A stretch of 8,031 bases of DNA from Gammaproteobacteria bacterium UBA3067 (GTDB lineage: Bacteria > Pseudomonadota > Gammaproteobacteria > Pseudomonadales > UBA3067): the NCBI GenBank assembly GCA_002366835.1, contig DFBZ01000050.1, forward strand, positions 6,654-14,684, given 5' to 3'. The notes under the pieces were generated by a model. It ran no database searches. It was given only the letters and a program-made list of their open reading frames with translations, and had not been told where the DNA came from. Below are positions 1 to 6,611 of the stretch, one piece after another. Within the stretch, counting starts at the first letter, position 1. Each line of letters starts with the position of its first letter. The position numbers and the translations under genes are program-made.

Positions 1-2609
1 TCAAGTTCCGCTTCAGGCTCGAATTCTGCTTCTGGTTCAAGCCCTGCTTCTTCGGGCGTATCAAGCACGAAGGTGTTATCGGCAATACTTTCTTCTACTT
101 GATCGGCGGTGGTAATGGCTTTACCTTCCGCAATCAGGTTTGCTTGCTCAATGACGCTTTCACCGCCTGTGGGTGCAGAGGTGCGCTGCTCAAAAGCGGT
201 GACATAAGCGGGGATCATGCTTGTGACTTGTTCAATGATGTTTATCATGTCGTCACTGACTGAGATTGTTTTTTCCAGTAAGCGGTTAAGCATGTTTTCA
301 ACGCCCCAAGCAAGCTCACCGGCTTCGATGGCTCCTACCAGGCGACCGCTGCCCTTGAGGGTGTGAAATGCACGGCGAATTTCCGTGAGGGCTTCATTGT
401 CTTCCCAGTTTGCCTTCCAGACAGGTAGATAGTTGTTGATGGTCTCTAGGACTTCGCCTGATTCCTCAACAAAAATTTCAATGATTTCGTCGTCAATCAG
501 GTCGTCTTCTTGCTCTGGCTGTTCCGAGCTTTCAATCGTTCCGCTACTTTCTACAACGCTTTCATTTTCGATATCGGAAGGGATGGCTTCCTCTTGATGA
601 GATTCACTTTCCAGCTCATCTTCGTCATGGCTGGCACTCAGGCTCTCTGTTTCTTCTACTTCTTGTGTCTCGAAATTAAAGTCAGCCGAGGCATCAACGG
701 GGGAGGCGGGTGTGAACAGGTCGCTATCTAAAGGCGGAATATCAAAGTTGCTGAGGTCGTTGCCCAAATCTAACTGGGTGTCATCCAGAGGAGCACCGAG
801 TGAAGTGATTTCGGCATCCAGAGGAATGTCTTCGGCGATGGCATCTTCCGGCGCAGAGTCGCTGTCGATGATTGCAGCGCTATTGTGCTGGTTTTTATCT
901 GCACTCTCTTCTTCTGTAGATTCGATGGAATAACCCATTGAGGAGAGGCTGGATTCGGCAATATCTAGGATGTAATCATCGGTGTGGTTATCGTCAACGA
1001 GGCGCTCCAGGTAGCACTCGATACTCGAAATGGCATCCGCGAGGGTATCCATTGTTTTCCAGTTCGGTGCGCCTTCACCTTCACTAAGAAGGCGCTCCTT
1101 TACGTAGTGTGAACAGTGGCTCACAAGCGTGCTCGCACGCTTTTGTTGAATAATATTCAGTCCGCCTGACACTTCATCAAAGATGGCGGGAACGTTTTGT
1201 AGATGAGATGTTTCCCATTGAGAAACGATAAAATCGACAATATGGTCTTTTGCGGTTTCGAGGCCGGCCTGGCACTCGCGAATCAGTGCGCCTTGGGCCT
1301 GATTGATGTGCTGGGGTGATACCTTGGGTAAGTGACCTTCGTTTTGCCCTGCCTCTAGGCCTAAGTCTTGGCCGGATAGGGAGGATTCCACATATATAAG
1401 TGCTCCGGCAACGTCGAGTAACTTGTCATCGACCGCGCCATCTTGCGTATGCTCCGAACACCATTTCAGGGTGGTAATCTGGTCCGTCAGTATTTTTCGC
1501 TGCGAGCCCAGTCCGAGTAAGGCCAGGGTGTCGCTACTGTGTTTCAAGTTTGCCGCAAGGTTTTGAAGAGCATCCGCATTGCGATCTTTTGATCGAATAT
1601 ATATATCCAGGGCGTCTTTGATTTCATTGAGTTCTTCCATCAGTGCGCTTGTCGCAGATTGCAGTGCAGCGCGGTCGATGCCCGTTAGGGGGTGCTGTTC
1701 TTGTGTGAGCAGGTCGTTGGTAAGCAGCATGCCATTGAGGTTGTAGGCGGCTTTCACCTCCTCTATAAGGGTTGTTTTCGCGGAGCTTTGGGCGATAAAG
1801 AGTAAAAATCGTTTTAGCTCCTGCTTGTCTATTTCAGTTTGAAAAGACTGCCCGTCACTTTCTACAGCTGCCTTAAGGTGTTTATCCAGAATGCCCAATA
1901 AGGGTTTTATCGCATCGTTATTCTCAGTCGTGCTGTGAGAAACACATTCAATCACTGCACCGGCAACCCACCACAACTGCGCCGAGTTTGAGTGCTGCGC
2001 CTCCTTTTCCAGCAAATTGATGACTTTGGACATTTTGGCAAACTGGGCTTCAGTATCCTTGTTGCGTAACAGGGAGGCATAAGCAAGCTGGAATAACTGT
2101 CGTAGTTGTCGCAGGGAAATCGTTTCATGCGGTGTTTCGACTGCGTTAGGACGATTGAAAAAAGCTTCGTTGCCCGACTCTATATCGGGGTTAAAAATAG
2201 ATGTTTCTGAGAGGGAGTTTTCTCCGCGAGCTGAGCGCAATTCATTTAATAGTGGTAAAACGATAATGGGCATGTCTTTACGCCCCAGCCTGATACGATC
2301 GAGATAGGCGGGCAGCTGAAAGGTGGCGCGCACCAGTGCTTCTTGTGCGGCTTCAGTATCTTGGGTTTCCTGGTTGAGAATGGCTTGGGCGAGCATCTCC
2401 ATTTCTTCGGCAAGTAGAGAGGCGCCAAAGAATTCCACCATTTGTAAGGTGCCGTGAACTTGATGCAAGTAGGTGAGGCAGAAACGCATGCGCGTTATAT
2501 CTTGAGGGTTTTCTGAAAAGGCCTCCAGTGCTAGCTGGGCTTGTTTCAGTGTGGCTTCGATCTCATCCTTGACCCAGTCAAGGGCTACATAATCGTGATT
2601 GACATGCAT
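1..2609 (-). CDS. chpA: ChpA, hybrid CheA-type histidine kinase of the Pil-Chp system (N-terminal part, C-terminus beyond window)
   Basis: An uninterrupted minus-strand frame of 869 codons runs off the left edge with no stop, so only the N-terminal third is visible (about 2,470 residues in P. aeruginosa). It starts MHVNHDYVALDWVKDEI, as ChpA proteins do. Residues about 1-110 form a first phosphotransfer-like domain with H49-Q-V-H-G. A helical region follows; its motif around residue 357 (LKHSSDTLALLGLG) looks like a phosphotransfer helix without an acceptor His. A second degenerate one lies around D478 (FDEVSGGLNII). Residues about 562-700 are an acidic low-complexity linker. A canonical HPt domain follows at about 700-800, with H749 in FHTLKGSGRLVGA. 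A second Glu/Pro-rich linker reaches the edge. The ATP-binding, CheW and receiver domains expected of the family are outside the window. In the family it is a cytoplasmic kinase bound to PilI and PilJ that phosphorylates PilG and PilH. It begins 20 bp after the pilK stop, so cotranscription is likely. Confidence 0.96.
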   Translation of the reverse strand, partial: MHVNHDYVALDWVKDEIEATLKQAQLALEAFSENPQDITRMRFCLTYLHQVHGTLQMVEFFGASLLAEEMEMLAQAILNQETQDTEAAQEALVRATFQLPAYLDRIRLGRKDMPIIVLPLLNELRSARGENSLSETSIFNPDIESGNEAFFNRPNAVETPHETISLRQLRQLFQLAYASLLRNKDTEAQFAKMSKVINLLEKEAQHSNSAQLWWVAGAVIECVSHSTTENNDAIKPLLGILDKHLKAAVESDGQSFQTEIDKQELKRFLLFIAQSSAKTTLIEEVKAAYNLNGMLLTNDLLTQEQHPLTGIDRAALQSATSALMEELNEIKDALDIYIRSKDRNADALQNLAANLKHSSDTLALLGLGSQRKILTDQITTLKWCSEHTQDGAVDDKLLDVAGALIYVESSLSGQDLGLEAGQNEGHLPKVSPQHINQAQGALIRECQAGLETAKDHIVDFIVSQWETSHLQNVPAIFDEVSGGLNIIQQKRASTLVSHCSHYVKERLLSEGEGAPNWKTMDTLADAISSIECYLERLVDDNHTDDYILDIAESSLSSMGYSIESTEEESADKNQHNSAAIIDSDSAPEDAIAEDIPLDAEITSLGAPLDDTQLDLGNDLSNFDIPPLDSDLFTPASPVDASADFNFETQEVEETESLSASHDEDELESESHQEEAIPSDIENESVVESSGTIESSEQPEQEDDLIDDEIIEIFVEESGEVLETINNYLPVWKANWEDNEALTEIRRAFHTLKGSGRLVGAIEAGELAWGVENMLNRLLEKTISVSDDMINIIEQVTSMIPAYVTAFEQRTSAPTGGESVIEQANLIAEGKAITTADQVEESIADNTFVLDTPEEAGLEPEAEFEPEAEL

Positions 2610-2629
2610 ATCTCTATCCATTCCTGCTA
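2607..2629 (-). promoter_or_regulatory. chpA translation start region with two candidate ATGs
   Basis: Two in-frame ATG codons lie four codons apart, with their first bases at 2621 and 2609. The only Shine-Dalgarno-like AGGA directly abuts the upstream ATG, which leaves no spacing. The downstream ATG has that AGGA 12 nt away and a GGA 7 nt away. The downstream start also gives an N-terminus (MHVNHDYVAL) whose length matches my recollection of Pseudomonas ChpA. I therefore prefer 2609. The upstream choice would only add MDRD. Confidence 0.5.
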
Positions 2630-3511
2630 TTAGTGGCAATGCCGCATAAATGCCAGTACCTTGTCAGACGGAACCCTTTTTAGTTTCGGGTTTGTCCAGT
2701 CCATTACTTCGCCTAAGCCCAATATCATTATGCCGCCCACCTGGAGCCTGTTTGCGAGGTGGTTAACAATTTCTCGCCGCCGCCACTTGCTGAAGTAAAT
2801 CAGCATGTTTTGGCAAAAAATAATATCCAGGTCTTTTAAAGGTGTTGCACTTAAATTCAGAGCATTGATACGAGCAAAACAGATGCGCTCCCTTAATAAG
2901 GGTTTGACCTGGAAATTGTGGTTTTCAAGTTGGTCAAAATAGGCTTTTTGCCTGGTTTCACTGATCTGTTGCTTCACCTTTTTTTCTTTGTAGATGCCTG
3001 TATTGGCTTTATTCAGTGCGGGCATGCTCAGGTCTGTTGCGGTAATGCCGAAGTAGTGGTCTTTGCTAAGGTGCATTGCTTGTATTTGTTCATCCAGAGT
3101 GATGGCCAGGGAGTAGGGTTCTTCTCCCGTGGAACATCCGACACTCCAGGCTTGTACGGATTTCTTGTCAGGATCATTTATGAACCACTCTCTGACCTTC
3201 TCCTTTGCTAACTCAAAAGAAGGCGGGTGCCGGAAAAAGTGGGTTTCCTGTACCGTTAAGCGATCTGTCAGAACTGTCCATTCTTGTTCGGACGAAGGGC
3301 CGATTTGCAGTTGTTCGTAATAAGATTGAAAGCAATCGCAGTGGATTTCTTTCATTCGGGTTCTGATGCTGGACTGCAAAAAGATCCTGCGCTGTTCAGG
3401 AAACTGCATGCCGGTGCGCACTTCTATGGCTGTTTGCCAAAGTGAAAACTGTTCGTCGTCCATTTCTGGAGGATTACTGTGTTCCCACTGCAGAAAAGAG
3501 TCACCGGACAT
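2630..3511 (-). CDS. pilK: PilK, CheR-type chemoreceptor methyltransferase
   Basis: This 293-residue protein has the CheR architecture: an N-terminal helical domain (about 15-80) and an S-adenosylmethionine-dependent methyltransferase domain (about 95-290). Visible motifs are LTVQETHFFR at 85-94 (the CheR LTxxET-FFR signature), the SAM-binding SVGCSTGEEPYS at 123-134, ATDLS at 158-162, CQNMLIYF at 233-240 and LQVGGIMILGLGE at 256-268. CheR proteins usually have CRNVLIYF at the fourth position. By family it methylates glutamates on PilJ from the cytoplasm. Its length is close to P. aeruginosa PilK. It lies 24 bp after pilJ and just before chpA. AGGGAG at 3525-3530 is a rather distant ribosome site (13 nt spacer), but the next in-frame ATG (Met17) has none, so this start is kept. 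No beta-lyase or tetratricopeptide extension is present. Confidence 0.95.
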   Translation of the reverse strand: MSGDSFLQWEHSNPPEMDDEQFSLWQTAIEVRTGMQFPEQRRIFLQSSIRTRMKEIHCDCFQSYYEQLQIGPSSEQEWTVLTDRLTVQETHFFRHPPSFELAKEKVREWFINDPDKKSVQAWSVGCSTGEEPYSLAITLDEQIQAMHLSKDHYFGITATDLSMPALNKANTGIYKEKKVKQQISETRQKAYFDQLENHNFQVKPLLRERICFARINALNLSATPLKDLDIIFCQNMLIYFSKWRRREIVNHLANRLQVGGIMILGLGEVMDWTNPKLKRVPSDKVLAFMRHCH

Positions 3512-3535
3512 GCTGATTTATAGTCTCCCTGGGGA

Positions 3536-5569
3536 CTAAGCGGATTCAGGCAGCTTAAAGCCGGCTACCGATGCCTTCAGCCCAGTGGCCTGTTCTGCCA
3601 GGTGACCGATGGACTTCGCTGTTGCCGTGGTACCAGAGGAAGTCTGCGAGGTGATTTCCTGGATAACGTTCATCGTGTTGGAAATATGACCCGCTGACGC
3701 CGCCTGTTGTCGCGCCGCGTTGGAGATGTTCTGGATCAATGTCGCCAGGCTGGTGGATACCGATTCGATTTCCTCCAGCGCAACACCTGCATCCTGTGTC
3801 AGCTTCGCACCGCTGACCACTTCCGAGGTGGTATCTTCCATGGAAATTACCGCTTCGTTGGTATCGGACTGGATCGTGGTTACCAGTGCTTCGATCTGCT
3901 TTGTTGCCGCTGATGAACGTTCCGCAAGGCGCTGAACTTCATCCGCAACCACCGCGAAACCACGACCGGCTTCACCGGCCATCGATGCCTGGATTGCGGC
4001 ATTCAATGCGAGGATGTTGGTTTGGTCTGCAATGTCGTTGATCAGTGCAACGATGTCGCCGATTTCCTGCGAGCTTTCTCCCAGTCGCTTGATACGCTTA
4101 GAGGTGTCTTGAATCTGCTCGCGGATGGTGTTCATACCGTGAATGGTGTTTTGTACAACGTGGGCACCGCTGGTCGCAATTTCCACCGACCTTTCCGCAA
4201 CCGCCGATGACTCGGACGCGTTAGAAGATACCTGGTCAATTGACACCGCCATTTCATTTACCGCCGCAGATGCACCCGCAATTTCTTGCGCCTGATGTTC
4301 GGATGCTTCAGCGAGCTGCATCGCTGTTGACTGCGTCTCCTGGGCAGCAGATGATACCTGTACCGCCGTATCGTTAATCGCTTCTACCAGAATACGCATT
4401 TGGTCAATCGCAAAGTTGATGGAGTCCGCGATGGCACCGGTGAAGTTTTCCGATACCGTTGCTTTCGCTGAGAGGTCACCGTCTGCGAGGTTTCCGATTT
4501 CATCGAGAAGTCGAAGAATAGCTTCCTGGTTTTCTTCGTTTTCGGCTTCTGCAGAAGCGTGACGTAAACGGGCGTTTCTAATAATTCTTAAACCGATTAA
4601 AACGGCAATAAATGCAGCGCCAATGGCGAAGCCAACACCGGCGGTGTTGGATGCAAGGCCTTCACTTGCCATGCTACCAAATTTACCCGAGAGAGCCGTG
4701 GAGGAAGAGAGCAGGTCTTTAGAATCGGTAAAGATATTGTCCGCAGCACTTTTTATTTCGAGTAACTTTGGAGAGTTTTCAAGAATTTGGTCAACGTTTT
4801 CGTTTACGAAGACAAATGATTCTGAGATGGCAACAAGGTACTCTTTTGCTTCAGTGCTACGCACGGCTTTAATTCCTAGTTCCCGGTTGCCACTAATCAT
4901 CGCATTTAATATTTCGCCAAATCGGGCAGCGTCTCTGCCAAAGTTGTCGGCAGCCATTACCGACTCTTCACCACCAGCCAGCACGTTAGCAACACTTCGT
5001 GCAATACGTTCAGCAACCCAGGTCTGCTCCTGGGCAATTTGAACCATTTCCCTGGATGCGCGGTTAGTTACCAGTACATCCACCACGTCGATATAGTCAG
5101 TTTGAAGTAGAGGAATCGTTTCGTTTAATGTTTTAGCAACATTGTGCAACTCAAGTACCGTCTCTTTACCTTGTGTGATAACGGTTGAACTGCTGTTTAC
5201 TCTATCCCAAACAGCTTGCACTGTGTCCATTTCAGCTCGGGCAATGGATGGGCTGCCTTTAATGCCGATCATTGGGTCGCCATCTTTTATGCGCGCCCAG
5301 CGTTGTGCAAAGTCACGTCGCGCTTGTAGTAACTGGTCGAATGCGTCGGCATTACCCGCCGCGGCTTCCGTCGCGTTTTTCGCGATACGTTGCGAAAGTA
5401 CACGTAGCTCACTGGCTTGTTCACTATATAAACGGGATTCCTCGCCTCTTATACCCACTTGGTAAAAGTTAAGAAACATAAGAACAAAAAATACAACCAT
5501 TACGACCACGAGAAGTGGAATAGAACGATTGGATTCGATATTGGGTATCGCTCCTGCTTGAGGCTTCAT
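3536..5569 (-). CDS. pilJ: PilJ, methyl-accepting chemoreceptor for type IV pili
   Basis: A 677-residue inner-membrane chemoreceptor. A short cytoplasmic N-terminus is followed by transmembrane segment 1 (about 17-37), a periplasmic helical domain (about 38-308) and transmembrane segment 2 (about 309-329). Then come a HAMP region (about 331-398) and the long cytoplasmic signalling hairpin. The periplasmic part has two related PilJ-type helical modules, one with SELRVLSQRIAKNATEAAAG near 53-72 and a weaker one with WVAERIARSVANVLAGG near 184-200. The hairpin tip is unmistakable at about 504-550 (DIADQTNILALNAAIQAS, then GRGFAVVADEV). The C-terminus ends KLPESA without the NWETF-like tether some receptors use for CheR and CheB. 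In the family PilJ passes surface and pilus cues to ChpA through PilI. A good AGGAG (5578-5582, 8 nt spacer) supports the start. The gene is separated from pilI by 490 bp and may have its own promoter. Confidence 0.97.
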   Translation of the reverse strand: MKPQAGAIPNIESNRSIPLLVVVMVVFFVLMFLNFYQVGIRGEESRLYSEQASELRVLSQRIAKNATEAAAGNADAFDQLLQARRDFAQRWARIKDGDPMIGIKGSPSIARAEMDTVQAVWDRVNSSSTVITQGKETVLELHNVAKTLNETIPLLQTDYIDVVDVLVTNRASREMVQIAQEQTWVAERIARSVANVLAGGEESVMAADNFGRDAARFGEILNAMISGNRELGIKAVRSTEAKEYLVAISESFVFVNENVDQILENSPKLLEIKSAADNIFTDSKDLLSSSTALSGKFGSMASEGLASNTAGVGFAIGAAFIAVLIGLRIIRNARLRHASAEAENEENQEAILRLLDEIGNLADGDLSAKATVSENFTGAIADSINFAIDQMRILVEAINDTAVQVSSAAQETQSTAMQLAEASEHQAQEIAGASAAVNEMAVSIDQVSSNASESSAVAERSVEIATSGAHVVQNTIHGMNTIREQIQDTSKRIKRLGESSQEIGDIVALINDIADQTNILALNAAIQASMAGEAGRGFAVVADEVQRLAERSSAATKQIEALVTTIQSDTNEAVISMEDTTSEVVSGAKLTQDAGVALEEIESVSTSLATLIQNISNAARQQAASAGHISNTMNVIQEITSQTSSGTTATAKSIGHLAEQATGLKASVAGFKLPESA

Positions 5570-5817
5570 AGTTTTGGCTCCTGGCCTGTAGTTAAATACT
5601 GTCGTTAAGCACTAAAGTTAAGTAGGCTAATAATTACTCCTTTAACAAGTGTAGTGAACATATTGAAATTGGAAGAGGCGTTTACAGTTTAATAACCAAA
5701 TTATTTTCCAGATAACTTGACCTGGTGAATTGGGTATTTAAAAAGGCAATCGCAGTGCGTTTGAACGCCTGGTTTTGGTGAGTGAATATCTTTACTGGAT
5801 GAGGGAGGTGTATTCTG

Positions 5818-5835
5818 ATAACCAGGATCGGTTAT
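5818..5835. repeat. Perfect inverted repeat ATAACC-N6-GGTTAT, operator-like
   Basis: Two perfectly complementary 6-bp arms, ATAACC (5818-5823) and GGTTAT (5830-5835), are separated by AGGATC. The 12-bp centre-to-centre spacing and symmetry suit binding by a dimeric regulator. It lies upstream of pilJ and just past the probable pilI terminator. The arms are short, so chance is possible, and no specific regulator is recognised. Confidence 0.35.
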
Positions 5836-5856
5836 GGTGATAAGATCAATTTAATT

Positions 5857-5887
5857 AAAGAGCCTCTGTTTTAACGAGAGGCGCCTT
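5857..5887 (-). terminator. Probable Rho-independent terminator downstream of pilI
   Basis: Read on the minus strand, GCCTCT (5882-5877) pairs with AGAGGC (5867-5862) around a 9-nt loop. After one mismatch the stem extends through G-C, G-U and two A-U pairs. The RNA then continues TCTTTAATT, which is only moderately U-rich. Without the MITE this hairpin would begin roughly 20 bp after the pilI stop, where an operon terminator is expected. On the plus strand seven T residues (5894-5900) follow 11 nt after the stem, so weak bidirectional function is possible. It could also be a partial attenuator. Confidence 0.5.
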
Positions 5888-5907
5888 GGGGTGTTTTTTT
5901 ATTTAAA

Positions 5908-5924
5908 GGGTACCTCTAAAAATT
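5908..5924. repeat. Left terminal inverted repeat of the MITE-like element
   Basis: The 17-bp end GGGTACCTCTAAAAATT is complementary to the right end except at its fourth and sixth positions. It is preceded directly by TAAA. Confidence 0.85.
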
Positions 5925-6030
5925 GCCTTTTTACCCGATAACGGCGTCAGCTCCGTACTCAACTCCTCATGTAGCCCTTCTACACTGCGGGTTTCCGTGC
6001 GGCGCTTCTTTGCTCTCGAATAAAAATTTT

Positions 6031-6047
6031 AATTTTTAGAGATGCCC
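6031..6047. repeat. Right terminal inverted repeat of the MITE-like element
   Basis: The plus strand reads AATTTTTAGAGATGCCC. Its complement, GGGCATCTCTAAAAATT, matches the left end at 15 of 17 positions. It is followed directly by the second TAAA (6048-6051). Confidence 0.85.
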
Positions 6048-6059
6048 TAAAGTAAACTC

Positions 6060-6599
6060 TTATGAGGCAACATTTATAAAGTCAGGGTTTTCAGAAAGTT
6101 TGTATGGGCTGAAGACGCGCCAGATTTCCCCTTCTCTTGAATACGAGCCGATTATATAAGGTGCAATTTCTGCATTTTCTTCAGAAATAGATTCTGAAAA
6201 GTCATCGGTATCAAAGTGCTGCATACCATACACCTGATCGACAATGATGCCGCTGTAAAGAGCGCTTTTTTCAATAACAAGTAATCGGCGCGTTTTGATA
6301 TTGGCTTGCTTGTCGCTATTCAGAAAGCCGAGCAAATCAAGAACCGGTAGTAGCTTTCCTCGAACATTTGCGACGCCCCGCAGCCATTTTTTTACACCGG
6401 GAACGTTTGTGTAAGAGGGGATCTGCAGAATTTCTGCTGTCTCGTTTAGCGGCGCAACATAATTTTTTCCTTCCAGGCTAAAACCAATGCCACTCCAATA
6501 TACTTTAAGCTCTTCAGTTTTTGGCAGACCCGTCGAATTTTCCTTACAACGCTCTGAGTAATCATAAAGGGTTCGGTAGGCGGTGCTTACTTTGCTCAT
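6060..6599 (-). CDS. pilI: PilI, CheW-like adaptor protein
   Basis: A 179-residue protein made almost entirely of a CheW-like domain (about 35-168), with a short N-terminal extension. Characteristic segments are GIGFSLEGKNYVAPL (37-51), the conserved VKKWLRGVANVRGKLLPVLD (69-88, the CheW NLRG and P-V-D signature), RRLLVIE (104-110) and GIIVDQVYGM (117-126). The length matches P. aeruginosa PilI. By family it bridges the PilJ signalling tip and the ChpA kinase in the cytoplasmic array. It lies 12 bp after pilH, and its ribosome site AAAGGT (6608-6613) overlaps the pilH stop codon, which suggests translational coupling. A mobile element begins just after its stop codon. No transmembrane or signal segment is present. 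Confidence 0.96.
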   Translation of the reverse strand: MSKVSTAYRTLYDYSERCKENSTGLPKTEELKVYWSGIGFSLEGKNYVAPLNETAEILQIPSYTNVPGVKKWLRGVANVRGKLLPVLDLLGFLNSDKQANIKTRRLLVIEKSALYSGIIVDQVYGMQHFDTDDFSESISEENAEIAPYIIGSYSREGEIWRVFSPYKLSENPDFINVAS

Positions 6600-6611
6600 G
6601 TTAATAGACCT

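Larger units (their letters stand above)
5570..5907. other. Non-coding spacer upstream of pilJ, on the pilJ side of the MITE
   Basis: This AT-rich stretch has no credible open reading frame on either strand. It holds the pilJ ribosome site (5578-5582), an inverted repeat at 5818-5835, a probable terminator at 5857-5887 and the left TAAA target duplication (5904-5907). It is the natural place for a pilJ-pilK-chpA promoter. I could not pick out a convincing sigma-70 or sigma-54 site. The best weak candidate on the minus strand is TTCAAA, then 18 nt, then TTAAAT, reading leftward from about 5764. Confidence 0.6.
5908..6047. mobile_element. MITE-like non-autonomous insertion, 140 bp
   Basis: The element is bounded by near-perfect terminal inverted repeats, 5908-5924 and 6031-6047, matching at 15 of 17 positions. 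Both ends start GGG and share CTCTAAAAATT. It is flanked by a 4-bp direct repeat TAAA (5904-5907 and 6048-6051), consistent with target-site duplication. The interior has no transposase gene, so it would depend on a transposase in trans. Short inverted ends with a 4-bp duplication recall IS5-like insertion sequences, but the parent family is not established here. It sits 8 bp beyond the pilI stop codon after the duplication, between pilI and its probable terminator, and interrupts no coding sequence. Confidence 0.85.

Noticed and set aside
510..933. Plus-strand open frames of 73 codons opposite chpA
   Set aside because: They lie wholly opposite the long chpA frame, show no domain-like sequence and arise from its Glu-rich codons.
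2246..2428. A 60-codon minus-strand frame inside chpA
   Set aside because: It is out of frame with chpA, which is clearly coding here (its HPt-like region). The short product is low-complexity and unrecognisable.
1..2609. Possible pseudogene or frameshift in chpA, because no complete gene ends in the window
   Set aside because: The minus-strand frame was read through to position 3 without a stop or shift. It is only cut by the window edge.
4623..5472. Plus-strand frames of up to 139 codons opposite pilJ
   Set aside because: They are antisense shadows of a strongly conserved receptor gene, with no ribosome sites or family resemblance.
5757..5768. GCGTT-TG-AACGC inverted repeat upstream of pilJ
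   Set aside because: The arms are only 5 bp with a 2-nt centre, so chance is likely and no regulator pattern is recognised.
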